Assembly (NCBI RefSeq): GCF_013346665.1
Contig: NZ_JABVBB010000021.1
Span: forward strand, 496,001 to 560,000
Origin: Sulfitobacter maritimus
GTDB lineage: Bacteria > Pseudomonadota > Alphaproteobacteria > Rhodobacterales > Rhodobacteraceae
Direction of reading: 5' to 3'
Length of the DNA: 64,000 bases
This document shows, one piece after another, positions 45,260 to 53,875 of this stretch. The translations under genes and the position numbers were made by a program. Position 1 is the first letter of the stretch, and each line of letters opens with the position of its first letter. The notes under the pieces were generated by a model. The model saw nothing but the letters and a program-made list of their open reading frames with translations, made no database searches and was not told the origin of the DNA.

Positions 45260-45793
45260 TCAGACCGGCGGCCCGCGCCGGGTTAACAGCCGCACTGGAC
45301 GGCCCGAAACCTCGGCCTCACGCAGCAGTTCATAGCCCAATGTCCCGGCGATTTTCAGCGCTGCGATATTGCCCGGTGCGATCATGCAAACGGTGCGGCC
45401 TGTAATCACCCGGTCAAACCATTCATGCGCCGCACGGGCGGCCTCGAACCCCAATCGCTGGTCCTGCGCTTCGGGGGCCAACACCAGCCGCGCTTCTGGG
45501 TAAGTGTCGAATTCTTCGTCGAAATTTCGTGAGCCAAAGAAAAACCCGGTCTGGCCCAAGACCTCGCGCTGGCGGTGCAACTGAACCGCCCATTGCCCAA
45601 AGCCGGTGATCTGCCAATGCCCCGCATTGCGCAAAAACGCATCCCAGGACTGCGCCTTGCTGCGCGGCCCGTCAAAGATACGCGACGCCACCTCCGGCAG
45701 CGCCCAAATCTCAGCAAAACGCGGGAAATCTTCAGCCCGCATGGCACGCAGAGTTAGTCGGGCTGTGTTGATAGTCGGGATCGTCCGGGACAT
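45260..45793 (-). CDS. GNAT family N-acetyltransferase (RimJ/RimL-like)
   Basis: This 177-residue acetyltransferase has the RimJ/RimL-type start TINTARLTLRAMRAEDFPRFAEIW, the central WAVQLHRQREVLGQTGFFFG and the C-terminal TVCMIAPGNIAALKIAGTLGYELL, where NIAALKIAGTLGY is the acetyl-CoA-binding helix. The substrate, a protein N-terminus or a small amine, is unknown. It sits between acpP and fabF on the same strand, about 120 nt from fabF. Confidence 0.85.
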   Translation of the reverse strand: MSRTIPTINTARLTLRAMRAEDFPRFAEIWALPEVASRIFDGPRSKAQSWDAFLRNAGHWQITGFGQWAVQLHRQREVLGQTGFFFGSRNFDEEFDTYPEARLVLAPEAQDQRLGFEAARAAHEWFDRVITGRTVCMIAPGNIAALKIAGTLGYELLREAEVSGRPVRLLTRRGPPV

Positions 45794-45879
45794 GGGGGTG
45801 AATTGCCTTCACGCTTGGAATTGGCCTACCGCAGACATGCCGCGTGGCGTCCCAATGGACAAGCCCGCCCCCTGTTCAC

Positions 45880-45916
45880 AAACGAAAACGGCGTCATTCC
45901 GCTAGGAACAACGCCG
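45880..45916 (-). terminator. Terminator after acpP
   Basis: On the minus strand CGGCGT and ACGCCG form the outer stem and TTCC and GGAA an inner stem around TAGC, followed by TTTTCGTTT. It lies about 40 nt after the acpP stop. Confidence 0.75.
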
Positions 45917-45955
45917 CCTTCAAATCTGTCGTTCGCCGGTCGCCCGGCAGAGGCC

Positions 45956-46189
45956 TTAGGAGGCTTCTTTGATGAACTTGACCGCATCGCCAACGGTCTG
46001 GATGTTCTCAGCGGCGTCATCGGGGATCTCGATGCCGAACTCTTCTTCGAACGCCATCACCAGTTCCACGGTGTCGAGGCTGTCTGCGCCAAGATCGTCG
46101 ATGAACGACGCATTCTCAGTCACTTTGTCCTCTTCCACGCTCAGGTGTTCCACAACGATCTTTTTCACGCGGTCTGCGACGTCGCTCAT
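45956..46189 (-). CDS. acpP: Acyl carrier protein
   Basis: This 77-residue acidic carrier shuttles acyl chains in fatty acid synthesis. The phosphopantetheine site is Ser37 in [19 protein letters not shown]. Length and composition are typical. It has its own predicted -10 element (GATAAT at 46288-46283), a strongly structured leader and a clear terminator, so it can be transcribed separately from fabG upstream. Confidence 0.97.
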   Translation of the reverse strand: MSDVADRVKKIVVEHLSVEEDKVTENASFIDDLGADSLDTVELVMAFEEEFGIEIPDDAAENIQTVGDAVKFIKEAS

Positions 46190-46220
46190 AATAAGTCCTC
46201 ATGTCTTCGGGCCATTCAAG

Positions 46221-46278
46221 GCCCCTTTTGGTTTCCGCCCGCCGGTAATCGGCGTTTGGAGGATGCCCCAAAAGGGGC
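46221..46278 (-). other. Structured 5' leader of acpP
   Basis: GCCCCTTTTGG (46221-46231) and CCAAAAGGGGC (46268-46278) form a perfect 11-bp stem. The enclosed 36 nt contain a second stem, CGCCG/CGGCG, around GTAAT (46240-46254). The element lies 32-89 nt upstream of the acpP ATG. If transcription starts 6-10 nt after the GATAAT box, the mRNA 5' end falls at the base of the stem. Confidence 0.6.
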
Positions 46279-46282
46279 GGCT

Positions 46283-46303
46283 ATTATCCTTGTTCGCACA
46301 AGG
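46283..46303 (-). promoter_or_regulatory. acpP -10 box with adjoining palindrome
   Basis: GATAAT (46288-46283, minus strand) abuts CCTTGT-n4-ACAAGG (46288-46303), an inverted repeat with perfect 6-bp arms. No good -35 box is seen. The palindrome lies within the spacer, so a bound protein would act on this promoter. Confidence 0.45.
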
Positions 46304-46392
46304 CGGAGGGCACAATCAAGCACCCTTCGTTTCGATTCTGCGCCCCCTTTAGCACATGCGCCGGGCTTGGCAAACGCTATTGCGGTGCAGGG

Positions 46393-47130
46393 TCACAACA
46401 TGGCCATACCGCCGTTCACATGCAAGGTGGTTCCGGTCACATAAGCGGCCTCGGCGCTGGAGAGGTAAACCACCGCGGCGGCGATCTCGTCGGGGTCGCC
46501 CATGCGACCGGCAGGAATTTGCCCCATGATTCCAGACTTCTGCTCGTCTGTCAGCTTGTCTGTCATAGCTGTGGTAATGAAACCCGGTGCCACGGCGTTC
46601 ACCGTGATGCCCCGGCTGGCAACTTCATAGGCCAACGACTTCGACATGCCCACAACACCCGCTTTGGAGGCCGCATAGTTCGCCTGACCCGGGTTGCCGG
46701 TGGCCCCCACCACGCTGGAGATATTGATGATCCGGCCCCAACGCGCCTTCATCATCCCGCGCATCACGCCTTTGCAAAGCTTAAACGTCGCGGTGAGGTT
46801 CACGTTCAGCACCGAGTTCCACTCGTCATCCGACATCCGCATAAACAGGTTGTCGCGGGTGATACCGGCGTTGTTGACCAAAATATCGACCGAGCCCATC
46901 GCCTCCGCCGCCTGTTTCGGCAGTGCATCGACGGCTTCCATATCGCTTAGGTTACACGGCAGCACATGGGCGCGCTCGCCCAACTCAGCCTTCAGCGCCT
47001 CCAGCGGTTCGGTCCGCGTCCCCGACAGGCCGACGGTCGCCCCTTGGGCATGCAGCTTGCGCGCAATGTCGGCACCGATGCCCCCAGACGCCCCAGTGAT
47101 GAGCGCGTTCTTTCCTGTAAGATCAAACAT
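46393..47130 (-). CDS. fabG: 3-oxoacyl-ACP reductase
   Basis: FabG reduces beta-ketoacyl-ACP with NADPH. The 245-residue short-chain dehydrogenase shows ITGASGGIGADIA (cofactor), NNAGITRDNL, the catalytic Ser in NISSVVGATGNPGQ and Tyr152-x3-Lys156 in NYAASKAG. The C-terminus VTGTTLHVNGGMAML is typical. It lies 22 nt downstream of the ClpP-like lipoprotein gene, suggesting one transcript from fabD. Confidence 0.96.
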   Translation of the reverse strand: MFDLTGKNALITGASGGIGADIARKLHAQGATVGLSGTRTEPLEALKAELGERAHVLPCNLSDMEAVDALPKQAAEAMGSVDILVNNAGITRDNLFMRMSDDEWNSVLNVNLTATFKLCKGVMRGMMKARWGRIINISSVVGATGNPGQANYAASKAGVVGMSKSLAYEVASRGITVNAVAPGFITTAMTDKLTDEQKSGIMGQIPAGRMGDPDEIAAAVVYLSSAEAAYVTGTTLHVNGGMAML

Positions 47131-47152
47131 ATGTCTTCCTTTATCCTGTCTC

Positions 47153-47722
47153 TCAGGGCTGTGTCAGCAGCCCATAGCGGCGAATTTCGGCCGCCGTCAT
47201 TTCGTGTATCTCGTTCGAAGGCGCGGCCTGCAAGGTAAACCAGTAAAAGGCATCGCTGCCCAGCATCTGAGTCACATAGCGGCGGGTCATCTGATGCTCG
47301 GAGGCATTGCGCGGGTAGCTGCTGCCCTCACGGTACCCGTTGCGCCATGAATGCACCCGCAGTTTAGCGCCCGGAGCCATGCGCCGTTCCACTCCGGCAA
47401 GAAACAATTCCACACCGCCGGAATCAACAACGCTATTGGATCGCAACTCCGTCGCCAGCCCCATCGCTCGGATGCGTCGCCCCATGCGGTGGGTGGCCGC
47501 AGCGTCGATAGACCCGTCGATCCGCCCCAGCACCACCGTATCAACCCGAGGATTCACACGAAGGTTGCGCTCGAAATTCGCGGGTGTTCGGCTGGTGATC
47601 GTGCCAGAGACCAGCAGGTAAGGCCCTTGCACCTGCATCCGCATGCCATCGCGGGCGTTCTCCAGCGTCCCGCAAGCCGCAATGGCAAGCAGTAAAGCAA
47701 AGGCCGCAACAAGACGGATCAT
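47153..47722 (-). CDS. Lipoprotein with ClpP/crotonase-like fold (COG3904-type)
   Basis: This 189-residue protein has a lipobox (IAAC, Cys17), so it is an envelope lipoprotein. Residues 60-130 read like a ClpP-fold periplasmic protein: DTVVLGRIDGSIDAA, GRRIRAMGLATEL, then SGGVELFLAG with Ser101 at the nucleophile position, and APGAKLRVHSW with His124 at the His position. The typical oxyanion Gly pair is only partly kept. Proteolytic activity is unproven. The start at 47722 overlaps the upstream membrane-protein gene as ATGA. It sits inside the fabD-fabG operon. Confidence 0.75.
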   Translation of the reverse strand: MIRLVAAFALLLAIAACGTLENARDGMRMQVQGPYLLVSGTITSRTPANFERNLRVNPRVDTVVLGRIDGSIDAAATHRMGRRIRAMGLATELRSNSVVDSGGVELFLAGVERRMAPGAKLRVHSWRNGYREGSSYPRNASEHQMTRRYVTQMLGSDAFYWFTLQAAPSNEIHEMTAAEIRRYGLLTQP

Positions 47723-48117
47723 GCGCCGAGCGGCGTCCGCTCGCCCATCATATACCGCAGCACGTCCACCACATCGAAGGCCAGTGAGATCAGCAAGGTC
47801 ACCAGCACCACGCGGATGATCCACCGCGCCGCAATCGGCATCGCGTCCCTGGCCTGTTTGCGAAACAGATAGACCGCCAGCGGCCCCCAGATCAGCAGAT
47901 GCGGCAGGCCCAGCAGTTTGACGTATCCCATCTGCCGGAACATGCCGTAAACCGCAGCGCCCGTCAGGATGCTCGCCATCACGGTGATCAGCCCAACCTT
48001 ACGGCTCTGCGGCCAGAACAGCAGCGCCAGCGGCAGGACAGCCACCGCAAAGACCAGCCAGTAGAACCACCAGATCAGCCAGTCCGGCAAAAGCGTCAGC
48101 GTTTCTTGGAGCGTCAT
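47719..48117 (-). CDS. Four-helix integral membrane protein of unknown function
   Basis: This 132-residue protein has about four membrane helices (LIWWFYWLVFAVAVLPLALLF, LITVMASILTGAAVYGMF, LLGLPHLLIWGPLAVYLF, IIRVVLVTLLISLAFDVVDV) and no recognised family motif. It starts 17 nt after fabD and its stop overlaps the lipoprotein start by 4 nt. This coupled pair probably acts together in the envelope. The link to fatty acid synthesis is positional only. Confidence 0.8.
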   Translation of the reverse strand: MTLQETLTLLPDWLIWWFYWLVFAVAVLPLALLFWPQSRKVGLITVMASILTGAAVYGMFRQMGYVKLLGLPHLLIWGPLAVYLFRKQARDAMPIAARWIIRVVLVTLLISLAFDVVDVLRYMMGERTPLGA

Positions 48118-48134
48118 GCTGGTCCTTTCTAGGT

Positions 48135-49067
48135 TCAGGCGTCCCGCGCGGCGGTAACCTCATCTGGCGTGCCAATGCTGCGGGTCGCGACGGATTTGTC
48201 GATCCGGCGGATCATGCCTGACAACGCCTTGCCCGCGCCGATCTCCCAGGCCTCGGTCACGCCCTGAGCGGCCATCCATTCAACCGAAGAGCGCCAGCGC
48301 ACCCGGCCTGTGACCTGCTCTACCAGCAGATCGCGAATCTTTGCAGCATCAGTGACCGCCTCAGCGGTGACATTCGCTACCAGCGGCACGGCGGGATCGT
48401 TAAAGGTGACCTCACCCAAAGCCCGCGCCATCTCGTCGGCAGCAGGCCCCATCAGCGGGCAATGGAATGGTGCAGAGACCGGCAGCAACAACGCCCGTTT
48501 CGCACCGGCGTCCTTGGCCATCGCCACAGCCCGCTCCACAGCAGCCTTATGGCCCGACAGCACGTTCTGGCTCGGATCGTTTTCGTTGGCAACTTGGCAA
48601 ACCTCGCCTTCAGCGGCGGCTTCGGCCAGTTTTTCGGTCTCCTCAATACCCAGCCCAAGGATCGCGGCCATGGCCCCCTCGCCCACCGGTACGGCGGCTT
48701 GCATCGCCTTGCCGCGAATCCGCAGCAAACGTGCTGTGTCCGCCAACGACAGCGAACCCGCCGCGCAAAGCGCGGAATACTCACCCAGACTGTGCCCCGC
48801 GACATAGGCGGCCTTATCTACGGTGACCCCTTCCGCTTTCAGCGCGGCCATCGCAGCCATCGACGTCGCCATCAGCGCTGGCTGGGCGTTCTGGGTCAAG
48901 GTCAGCGTCTCAATGTCGCCCTCCCAGATCAACTCCGACAGCTTCTCACCCAAAGCGTCGTCAACCTCTTGAAAGACGGCGCGGGCCTGCGGATAGGCGT
49001 CAGCCAGATCGCGGCCCATGCCGATGGTCTGGGCGCCCTGGCCCGGGAAAACGAATGCAATGCTCAT
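48135..49067 (-). CDS. fabD: Malonyl-CoA:ACP transacylase
   Basis: FabD loads malonyl onto ACP. The 310-residue protein begins MSIAFVFPGQGAQTIGMG. It has the nucleophile Ser93 in GHSLGEYSAL, the catalytic His in SAPFHCPLMGPA (about residue 201) and the acyl-binding NVTAEAVTD region. It is the first gene of a minus-strand block leading through fabG and acpP to fabF. Confidence 0.97.
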   Translation of the reverse strand: MSIAFVFPGQGAQTIGMGRDLADAYPQARAVFQEVDDALGEKLSELIWEGDIETLTLTQNAQPALMATSMAAMAALKAEGVTVDKAAYVAGHSLGEYSALCAAGSLSLADTARLLRIRGKAMQAAVPVGEGAMAAILGLGIEETEKLAEAAAEGEVCQVANENDPSQNVLSGHKAAVERAVAMAKDAGAKRALLLPVSAPFHCPLMGPAADEMARALGEVTFNDPAVPLVANVTAEAVTDAAKIRDLLVEQVTGRVRWRSSVEWMAAQGVTEAWEIGAGKALSGMIRRIDKSVATRSIGTPDEVTAARDA

Positions 49068-49148
49068 GGTTGCGGCCTCTCTTATGCGTTTTGCCTGATG
49101 TATCCGCTACGCCAGCGCCGAACAAGCCTTGCTGCGGCTGCTTGGGGC

Positions 49149-49176
49149 TTGCCGTGCGGCGCAAACCGTGTATACG
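49149..49176 (+). promoter_or_regulatory. Predicted promoter for rpsF operon
   Basis: TTGCCG (49149-49154) and TATACG (49171-49176) are spaced 16 nt. They lie about 105 nt upstream of the rpsF start, between the divergent fabD and rpsF genes. The long leader could hold an autoregulatory S6/S18 site, but none was recognised with confidence. Confidence 0.35.
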
Positions 49177-49281
49177 GGCGCTTCCTTGCACAGCATATGA
49201 ACCGCGCAGACTCTCGTGGTGGGGTCGCAAGGATTTTGCCCCGCCTATGAAATGCGCCTTGATATAAATATAGGAGTGCAC

Positions 49282-49635
49282 ATGCCGCTATATGAGCATG
49301 TTATGATTGCGCGTCAGGACCTGTCCAACACGCAAGCAGAAGGCCTCATCGAACACTTTGGCACCGTCCTCGCGGACAACGACGGCAAGCTCGTCGACAG
49401 CGAGTACTGGGGCGTCAAAACGATGGCCTACAAGATCAACAAAAACCGCAAGGGCCACTATGCCTTCCTGCGTTCGGACGCCCCCGCGACCGCCGTGCAG
49501 GAAATGGAACGCCTGATGCGCCTGCATGACGATGTGATGCGTGTTCTGACCATCAAGGTCGACGAGCACAAAGAACTGCCGTCCGTACAGATGCAAAAGC
49601 GTGACGAGCGGTCCGACCGCCGCGAACGCCGTTGA
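49282..49635 (+). CDS. rpsF: 30S ribosomal protein S6
   Basis: This 117-residue S6 reads MPLYEHVMIARQDLSNTQAEGL, GVKTMAYKINKNRKGHYAFL and ends with a charged KRDERSDRRERR tail. The start at 49282 follows TAGGAG. In-frame codons further upstream are excluded by that site and by homology. S6 binds S18 on the platform of the small subunit. It heads the conserved rpsF-rpsR-rplI operon. Confidence 0.97.
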   Translation: MPLYEHVMIARQDLSNTQAEGLIEHFGTVLADNDGKLVDSEYWGVKTMAYKINKNRKGHYAFLRSDAPATAVQEMERLMRLHDDVMRVLTIKVDEHKELPSVQMQKRDERSDRRERR

Positions 49636-49663
49636 TCAACGCTTGAAGAAAAGGACTTAAATC

Positions 49664-49891
49664 ATGGCTGCAAAACCATTTTTCCGTCGTCGTAAAGTCT
49701 GCCCCTTCTCGGGCGACAACGCACCTGCGATCGATTACAAGGACACACGTCTGCTGCAACGCTACATCTCTGAGCGTGGCAAGATCGTTCCTTCCCGTAT
49801 CACCGCCGTATCGGCCAAGAAACAACGCGAGCTGGCCCGTGCCATCAAACGCGCTCGTTTCCTCGCCCTGCTGCCCTACGCCGTTAAGTAA
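49664..49891 (+). CDS. rpsR: 30S ribosomal protein S18
   Basis: This 75-residue S18 has [22 protein letters not shown] and [38 protein letters not shown], both fully canonical. It lies 28 nt after rpsF and 11 nt before rplI, and binds S6 in the ribosome. Confidence 0.97.
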   Translation: MAAKPFFRRRKVCPFSGDNAPAIDYKDTRLLQRYISERGKIVPSRITAVSAKKQRELARAIKRARFLALLPYAVK

Positions 49892-49902
49892 GGAGAGAGC
49901 AC

Positions 49903-50532
49903 ATGCAAGTTATCCTTCTGGAACGTGTGGCCAAACTGGGCCAGATGGGCGAAGTCGTGGACGTAAAGCCCGGCTATGCTCGCAACTACCTGCTGCCACA
50001 AGGCAAGGCGCTGTCGGCCTCCAAGGCCAACGTCGAAGCCTTTGAAGGTCAGAAAGCCCAGCTTGAGGCGCAAAACCTTGAGACCAAAAAAGAAGCCGAG
50101 CAACTGGCCGAAAAGCTGAACGGTCAGCAGTTCGTCGTGATTCGCTCCGCTTCTGACGCAGGCGCGCTCTATGGCTCCGTCACCACCCGTGACGCCGCCG
50201 AAGCCGCCACCGAAGAAGGTTTTTCGGTTGACCGCAAGCAGGTCGTTCTGGGCCAGCCGATCAAATATCTTGGCGTCCATGAAGTGCAGATCGTTCTGCA
50301 CCCCGAAGTGACCGTCTCCATCGAGCTGAACGTCGCACGTTCGCCCGAAGAGGCCGAGCTTCAGGCGTCCGGCAAGTCGATCCAAGAATTGGCCGCCGAA
50401 GAAGAAGCCGCTGCTGAATTCGAGATCTCGGAACTGTTCGACGACATCGGCTCTGCCGCTGACGAAGACGATGACGACTCGAACATGGTGCGCACGCCTG
50501 AGGGCGACGCGCAGGACGACAGCAACAGCTGA
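49903..50532 (+). CDS. rplI: 50S ribosomal protein L9 with acidic C-terminal extension
   Basis: This 209-residue L9 has the classic N-terminal domain ([30 protein letters not shown]), the connecting helix and a C-terminal domain ([19 protein letters not shown] region). E. coli L9 has about 149 residues. Here about 50 extra residues form a very acidic tail ([16 protein letters not shown] and DEDDDDSN), a known tendency in Rhodobacteraceae. It ends the ribosomal operon at a strong terminator. Confidence 0.96.
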   Translation: MQVILLERVAKLGQMGEVVDVKPGYARNYLLPQGKALSASKANVEAFEGQKAQLEAQNLETKKEAEQLAEKLNGQQFVVIRSASDAGALYGSVTTRDAAEAATEEGFSVDRKQVVLGQPIKYLGVHEVQIVLHPEVTVSIELNVARSPEEAELQASGKSIQELAAEEEAAAEFEISELFDDIGSAADEDDDDSNMVRTPEGDAQDDSNS

Positions 50533-50559
50533 TCGATCTGTCAGAAGCAAAGATTTAAC

Positions 50560-50587
50560 GCCGTGCGGTCCTCCGCGCGGCGTTTTT
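50560..50587 (+). terminator. Terminator after rplI
   Basis: A 9-bp stem (GCCGTGCGG against CCGCGCGGC, one wobble pair) with a TCCT loop is followed by GTTTTT. Confidence 0.9.
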
Positions 50588-50686
50588 CGTGGCCCTCCCT
50601 GCCGCCCTGCCATTTGGGCGCTCAAACCCCTGCAAAATCGGTTAAATTTGTGCTATGCTGTCCCCATTCAGCATGGAGGATGCCAC

Positions 50687-50977
50687 ATGCGCTACATCAC
50701 TATTACCACTTGGGAGAATAACGACGGGGCCGACTATGATGTCACCCTGCGCGCGATAGAAGAAAAGCGGCTGCCCGCGCTCAAAGGTTTCGGCGCCAGC
50801 CGGATCACGGTTGTGCGCACCTCTGATCGGACCAGCGCGGTCATTACCGAATGGCCCGATAAGGCCACCCGCGACGCGGCGGAGCTCAAGATTGACGAGG
50901 TACGCCGCACCGTCAAACGCGACGATCAGACACGGATGACCGGCGAGATGCGAGGCGAAATCGTCGCCGACGTTTGA
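50687..50977 (+). CDS. Small ABM-like conserved protein of unknown function
   Basis: This 96-residue cytoplasmic protein (RYITITTWENNDGADYDVTLRAIEEKRLPALKGFGASRITVVRTS) has the alternating pattern of a dimeric alpha-beta barrel, as in antibiotic biosynthesis monooxygenase-like proteins. A heme or small-molecule role cannot be assigned. The start is chosen because GGAGG lies 6 nt upstream; a longer open frame reaching back into rplI is not real. It is monocistronic. Confidence 0.75.
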   Translation: MRYITITTWENNDGADYDVTLRAIEEKRLPALKGFGASRITVVRTSDRTSAVITEWPDKATRDAAELKIDEVRRTVKRDDQTRMTGEMRGEIVADV

Positions 50978-51104
50978 CACCGGCCTGACATCGCTCACCG
51001 GACCGAATTATGTGGCAACGCGCCGCGCATCGCTCAGCGCGGCGCTTGCCCGACGGGCGGGTCTGGGCGATCTTCCCGGCGTTCTAACAAGTTTCGGTAT
51101 TTCC

Positions 51105-51602
51105 ATGCCCCAGACCAAACGCCGCCTGTTCATGATACTCATCGCTGCCACGGCTCTGACCGCCTGCAACGCGGTCCCCACGGCAAACACCGCAGCCGAG
51201 GCCCACACGACGCCCGAGCCTGCACTGCCGCTGCACCCGAATGAGACGCCGGAACTGCGGCGCAAGATCAACTACTGGGCCGATCACTACGACCTGCCAC
51301 GGCCCTTGGTACACCGTCTGGCGATCCGCGAGAGCACCCATAACCCGAAAGCGCGCAACGGCCCCTACTACGGCCTACTGCAAATCCTCCCCGCCACGGC
51401 CCGCTCCATGGGGTTTCGCGGCAAAGCCGCTGATCTGCTGAACGCCGACACCAACTTGCAATATGCGCTGAAATACCTGCGCGGGGCGTGGCTCTTGTCC
51501 GATGGCGACCATGCGACCGCGATCAAATGGTATGCCCGCGGCTATTATTACGAGGCCAAACGCCGCGGGATGCTGGTGGAAACCGGCCTGCGCGGCGGCT
51601 GA
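51105..51602 (+). CDS. Lytic transglycosylase lipoprotein
   Basis: This 165-residue lipoprotein (lipobox LTAC, Cys21) carries a soluble lytic transglycosylase (SLT) fold that cuts peptidoglycan glycan strands. The catalytic Glu is Glu76 in LAIRESTHNP, followed by YYGLLQILPATARSMGFRG and the C-terminal KWYARGYYYEAKRRG. It is a compact version of the family without extra domains. I start at 51105, where the signal peptide begins. An upstream in-frame start is unsupported. Confidence 0.88.
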   Translation: MPQTKRRLFMILIAATALTACNAVPTANTAAEAHTTPEPALPLHPNETPELRRKINYWADHYDLPRPLVHRLAIRESTHNPKARNGPYYGLLQILPATARSMGFRGKAADLLNADTNLQYALKYLRGAWLLSDGDHATAIKWYARGYYYEAKRRGMLVETGLRGG

Positions 51603-51676
51603 GCGAAGTTCACGCTTGCAAGGACGCGGGGGGATGCTCAAGCTGCGGTTGAAGTCTCACCAAAGGATCGCCGCCC

Positions 51677-53635
51677 ATGACCCTCCGCCTTAACCGCCGC
51701 CATTTCCTCGCCGGTTCTGCCGGTTTGCTCGCCCTGCACCCCTTCTCCGTCAACGCGGCCGCCAATCAGGCCCATCTGCGCCTGCTGGAAACGACGGACC
51801 TGCATGTGCATGTCTTCCCCTACGACTATTACGCAGACAAGGAGGTCGACACTCTCGGCCTTGCCCGCACGGCCAGCATCATCAACGAGATTCGCGCCGA
51901 GGCCACCAATACGCTGACCCTCGACAATGGCGACTTTCTGCAGGGCAACCCGATGGGCGATTTCATCGCCTACGAGCGGGGCATGAAAGAAGGCGACATG
52001 CACCCCGTCATCCAAGCGATGAACACTGTGGGCTTTGATGCCTCGACTTTGGGCAATCATGAGTTCAACTACGGCCTTGATTTTTTGATGAAATCCCTCG
52101 CCGGAGCGGACTTTCCGGTGGTTAGCGCCAATGTGGTCAAAGAAGTCGGCGCGGAGCCCACACAGGACACGACCCTGCTCAAACCCTATGTGATCCTTGA
52201 GCGCAAACTAAAGGATGGCGCGGGCGAGGAGCATCCTATCAAGATCGGCCTGATCGGATTTGTCCCGCCCCAGATCATGAACTGGGACCGCCGCCATCTC
52301 GAAGGCAAAGTGCAGGCACGTGATATTCTTGAGACCGCCCGCGCTTGGGTGCCGCAGATGAAAGAGGCCGGGGCCGATATCACCATCGCCCTGTCCCACT
52401 CCGGCATCGGCGCGGCCAAGCCCGAAGAGATGATGGAAAACGCTTCTGTCCCGCTTGCCGCCATCGACGGTATTGACGCGATTATGACCGGTCATAGCCA
52501 CCTCGTCTTTCCGTCTGACTCCTATGCCAATCACGAGGCGGTGAATGTGTCACGCGGCACGATCCACGGCAAACCCGCCACAATGGGCGGTTTCTGGGGT
52601 AGTCACTTAGGCCTGATTGACCTGATGCTGGAACGCGATGCTGGCGGCTGGCGCATCGCCACCCACAGCGCCGAGGCCCGCGCCATTTCGCAGCGCAAGG
52701 AAGACCGCTCGGTCATGCCGCTGGTGCCGAGCGATCCAAAGGTCTTGGCCTCGGTCGAAAAGGAACATCAAGAGACCCTCGCCTATGTCCGCCGCCCGGT
52801 TGGCAAGACAAACGCGAACCTGCACAGCTATTTCGCTTTGGTGGCAGATGATCCGTCAGTGCAAATCGTCTCAAATGCGCAGCGCTGGTACATCGAACAG
52901 ATGCTAAAGGGGACCGAACACGAAGGGCTGCCGATCCTATCCGCCGCGGCCCCTTTCAAGGCCGGTGGCCGGGGCGGGCCGGAGTATTACACCGACGTGC
53001 CCAAGGGCGATGTGGCGATCAAAAACGTCGCCGATCTCTACCTTTACCCCAACACCGCCCGCGCTGTGCGGGTCACGGGCGCGCAGGTGAAGGATTGGCT
53101 CGAACGCTCTGCGGGAATGTTCAACCAGATCACGCCGGGCGAAGCCGACCAGCCGCTGCTGAATGACAGTTTCCCGAGCTATAATTTCGATGTGATCGAC
53201 GGGGTAACCTATCAGATCGACCTCAGCCAACCCTCCAAGTTCGGCCCTAAAGGCGAAGTGGTAAACCCCAAGGCCAACCGGATCACGGACCTTCAATTCG
53301 ACGGGAAACCGATCAACCCAAAAGCCGAATTCATCATCGCAACCAACAACTACCGCGCTTCCGGTGGCGGCGCATTCCCCGGTGCCATGGGCGATACGAT
53401 CGTCTTCGAGGGGCCAGACACCAACCGTGATGTGATCGTGCGCTATATTGTCGAGCAAGGCACCGTGAACCCTCGCGCCGATGCCAACTGGCGCTTTGCG
53501 CCGATGCCCGACACCAGCGTGCTCTTTGCAACCGGTCCCAAAGCTGCGGATTACATGGATGAGGTCCAAAGCGTCGAGATGGAACAAATCGGCGACACAG
53601 AAGCGGGCTTTGCTCAGTTCCGCATCACGCTCTGA
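51677..53635 (+). CDS. cpdB: Periplasmic 2',3'-cyclic-nucleotide 2'-phosphodiesterase/3'-nucleotidase
   Basis: This 652-residue CpdB-type enzyme hydrolyses 2',3'-cyclic nucleotides and 3'-nucleotides for phosphate and nucleoside scavenging. A Tat-like signal ([15 protein letters not shown]) opens the protein. The metallophosphatase domain has [39 protein letters not shown] and TGHSHLVFP, all metal-site motifs. The C-terminal 5'-nucleotidase domain follows from about residue 370. The Tat signal instead of a Sec signal is notable but common for metal enzymes. Confidence 0.93.
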   Translation: MTLRLNRRHFLAGSAGLLALHPFSVNAAANQAHLRLLETTDLHVHVFPYDYYADKEVDTLGLARTASIINEIRAEATNTLTLDNGDFLQGNPMGDFIAYERGMKEGDMHPVIQAMNTVGFDASTLGNHEFNYGLDFLMKSLAGADFPVVSANVVKEVGAEPTQDTTLLKPYVILERKLKDGAGEEHPIKIGLIGFVPPQIMNWDRRHLEGKVQARDILETARAWVPQMKEAGADITIALSHSGIGAAKPEEMMENASVPLAAIDGIDAIMTGHSHLVFPSDSYANHEAVNVSRGTIHGKPATMGGFWGSHLGLIDLMLERDAGGWRIATHSAEARAISQRKEDRSVMPLVPSDPKVLASVEKEHQETLAYVRRPVGKTNANLHSYFALVADDPSVQIVSNAQRWYIEQMLKGTEHEGLPILSAAAPFKAGGRGGPEYYTDVPKGDVAIKNVADLYLYPNTARAVRVTGAQVKDWLERSAGMFNQITPGEADQPLLNDSFPSYNFDVIDGVTYQIDLSQPSKFGPKGEVVNPKANRITDLQFDGKPINPKAEFIIATNNYRASGGGAFPGAMGDTIVFEGPDTNRDVIVRYIVEQGTVNPRADANWRFAPMPDTSVLFATGPKAADYMDEVQSVEMEQIGDTEAGFAQFRITL

Positions 53636-53812
53636 ACAGGGGCTAGCGGCGGCCCACCTTGATTCAGCAGTTCCTTCCGCGGCTTATATCGGAGGGAACC
53701 TGCGCGACATCGGTAACGACACTGTAAGCGCCGAATTGGTGCAGGGGCACGAGGAGGAGGCGGGCGATGCCCGCTGTGCCGCTGGGCGGGCGTCCTCCAA
53801 AACTCCCGCGCC

Positions 53813-53850
53813 TAAAACGAAACAGGGGCAACGGTTGCCCGTCGCCCCTG
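53813..53850 (-). terminator. Terminator after trigger factor gene
   Basis: On the minus strand CAGGGGC pairs with GCCCCTG, with an inner ACGG/CCGT stem around GCAA, followed by TTTCGTTTT. It lies 26 nt after the tig stop. Confidence 0.85.
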
Positions 53851-53875
53851 CCCCAATCGCGATCTACGAAAAGGC

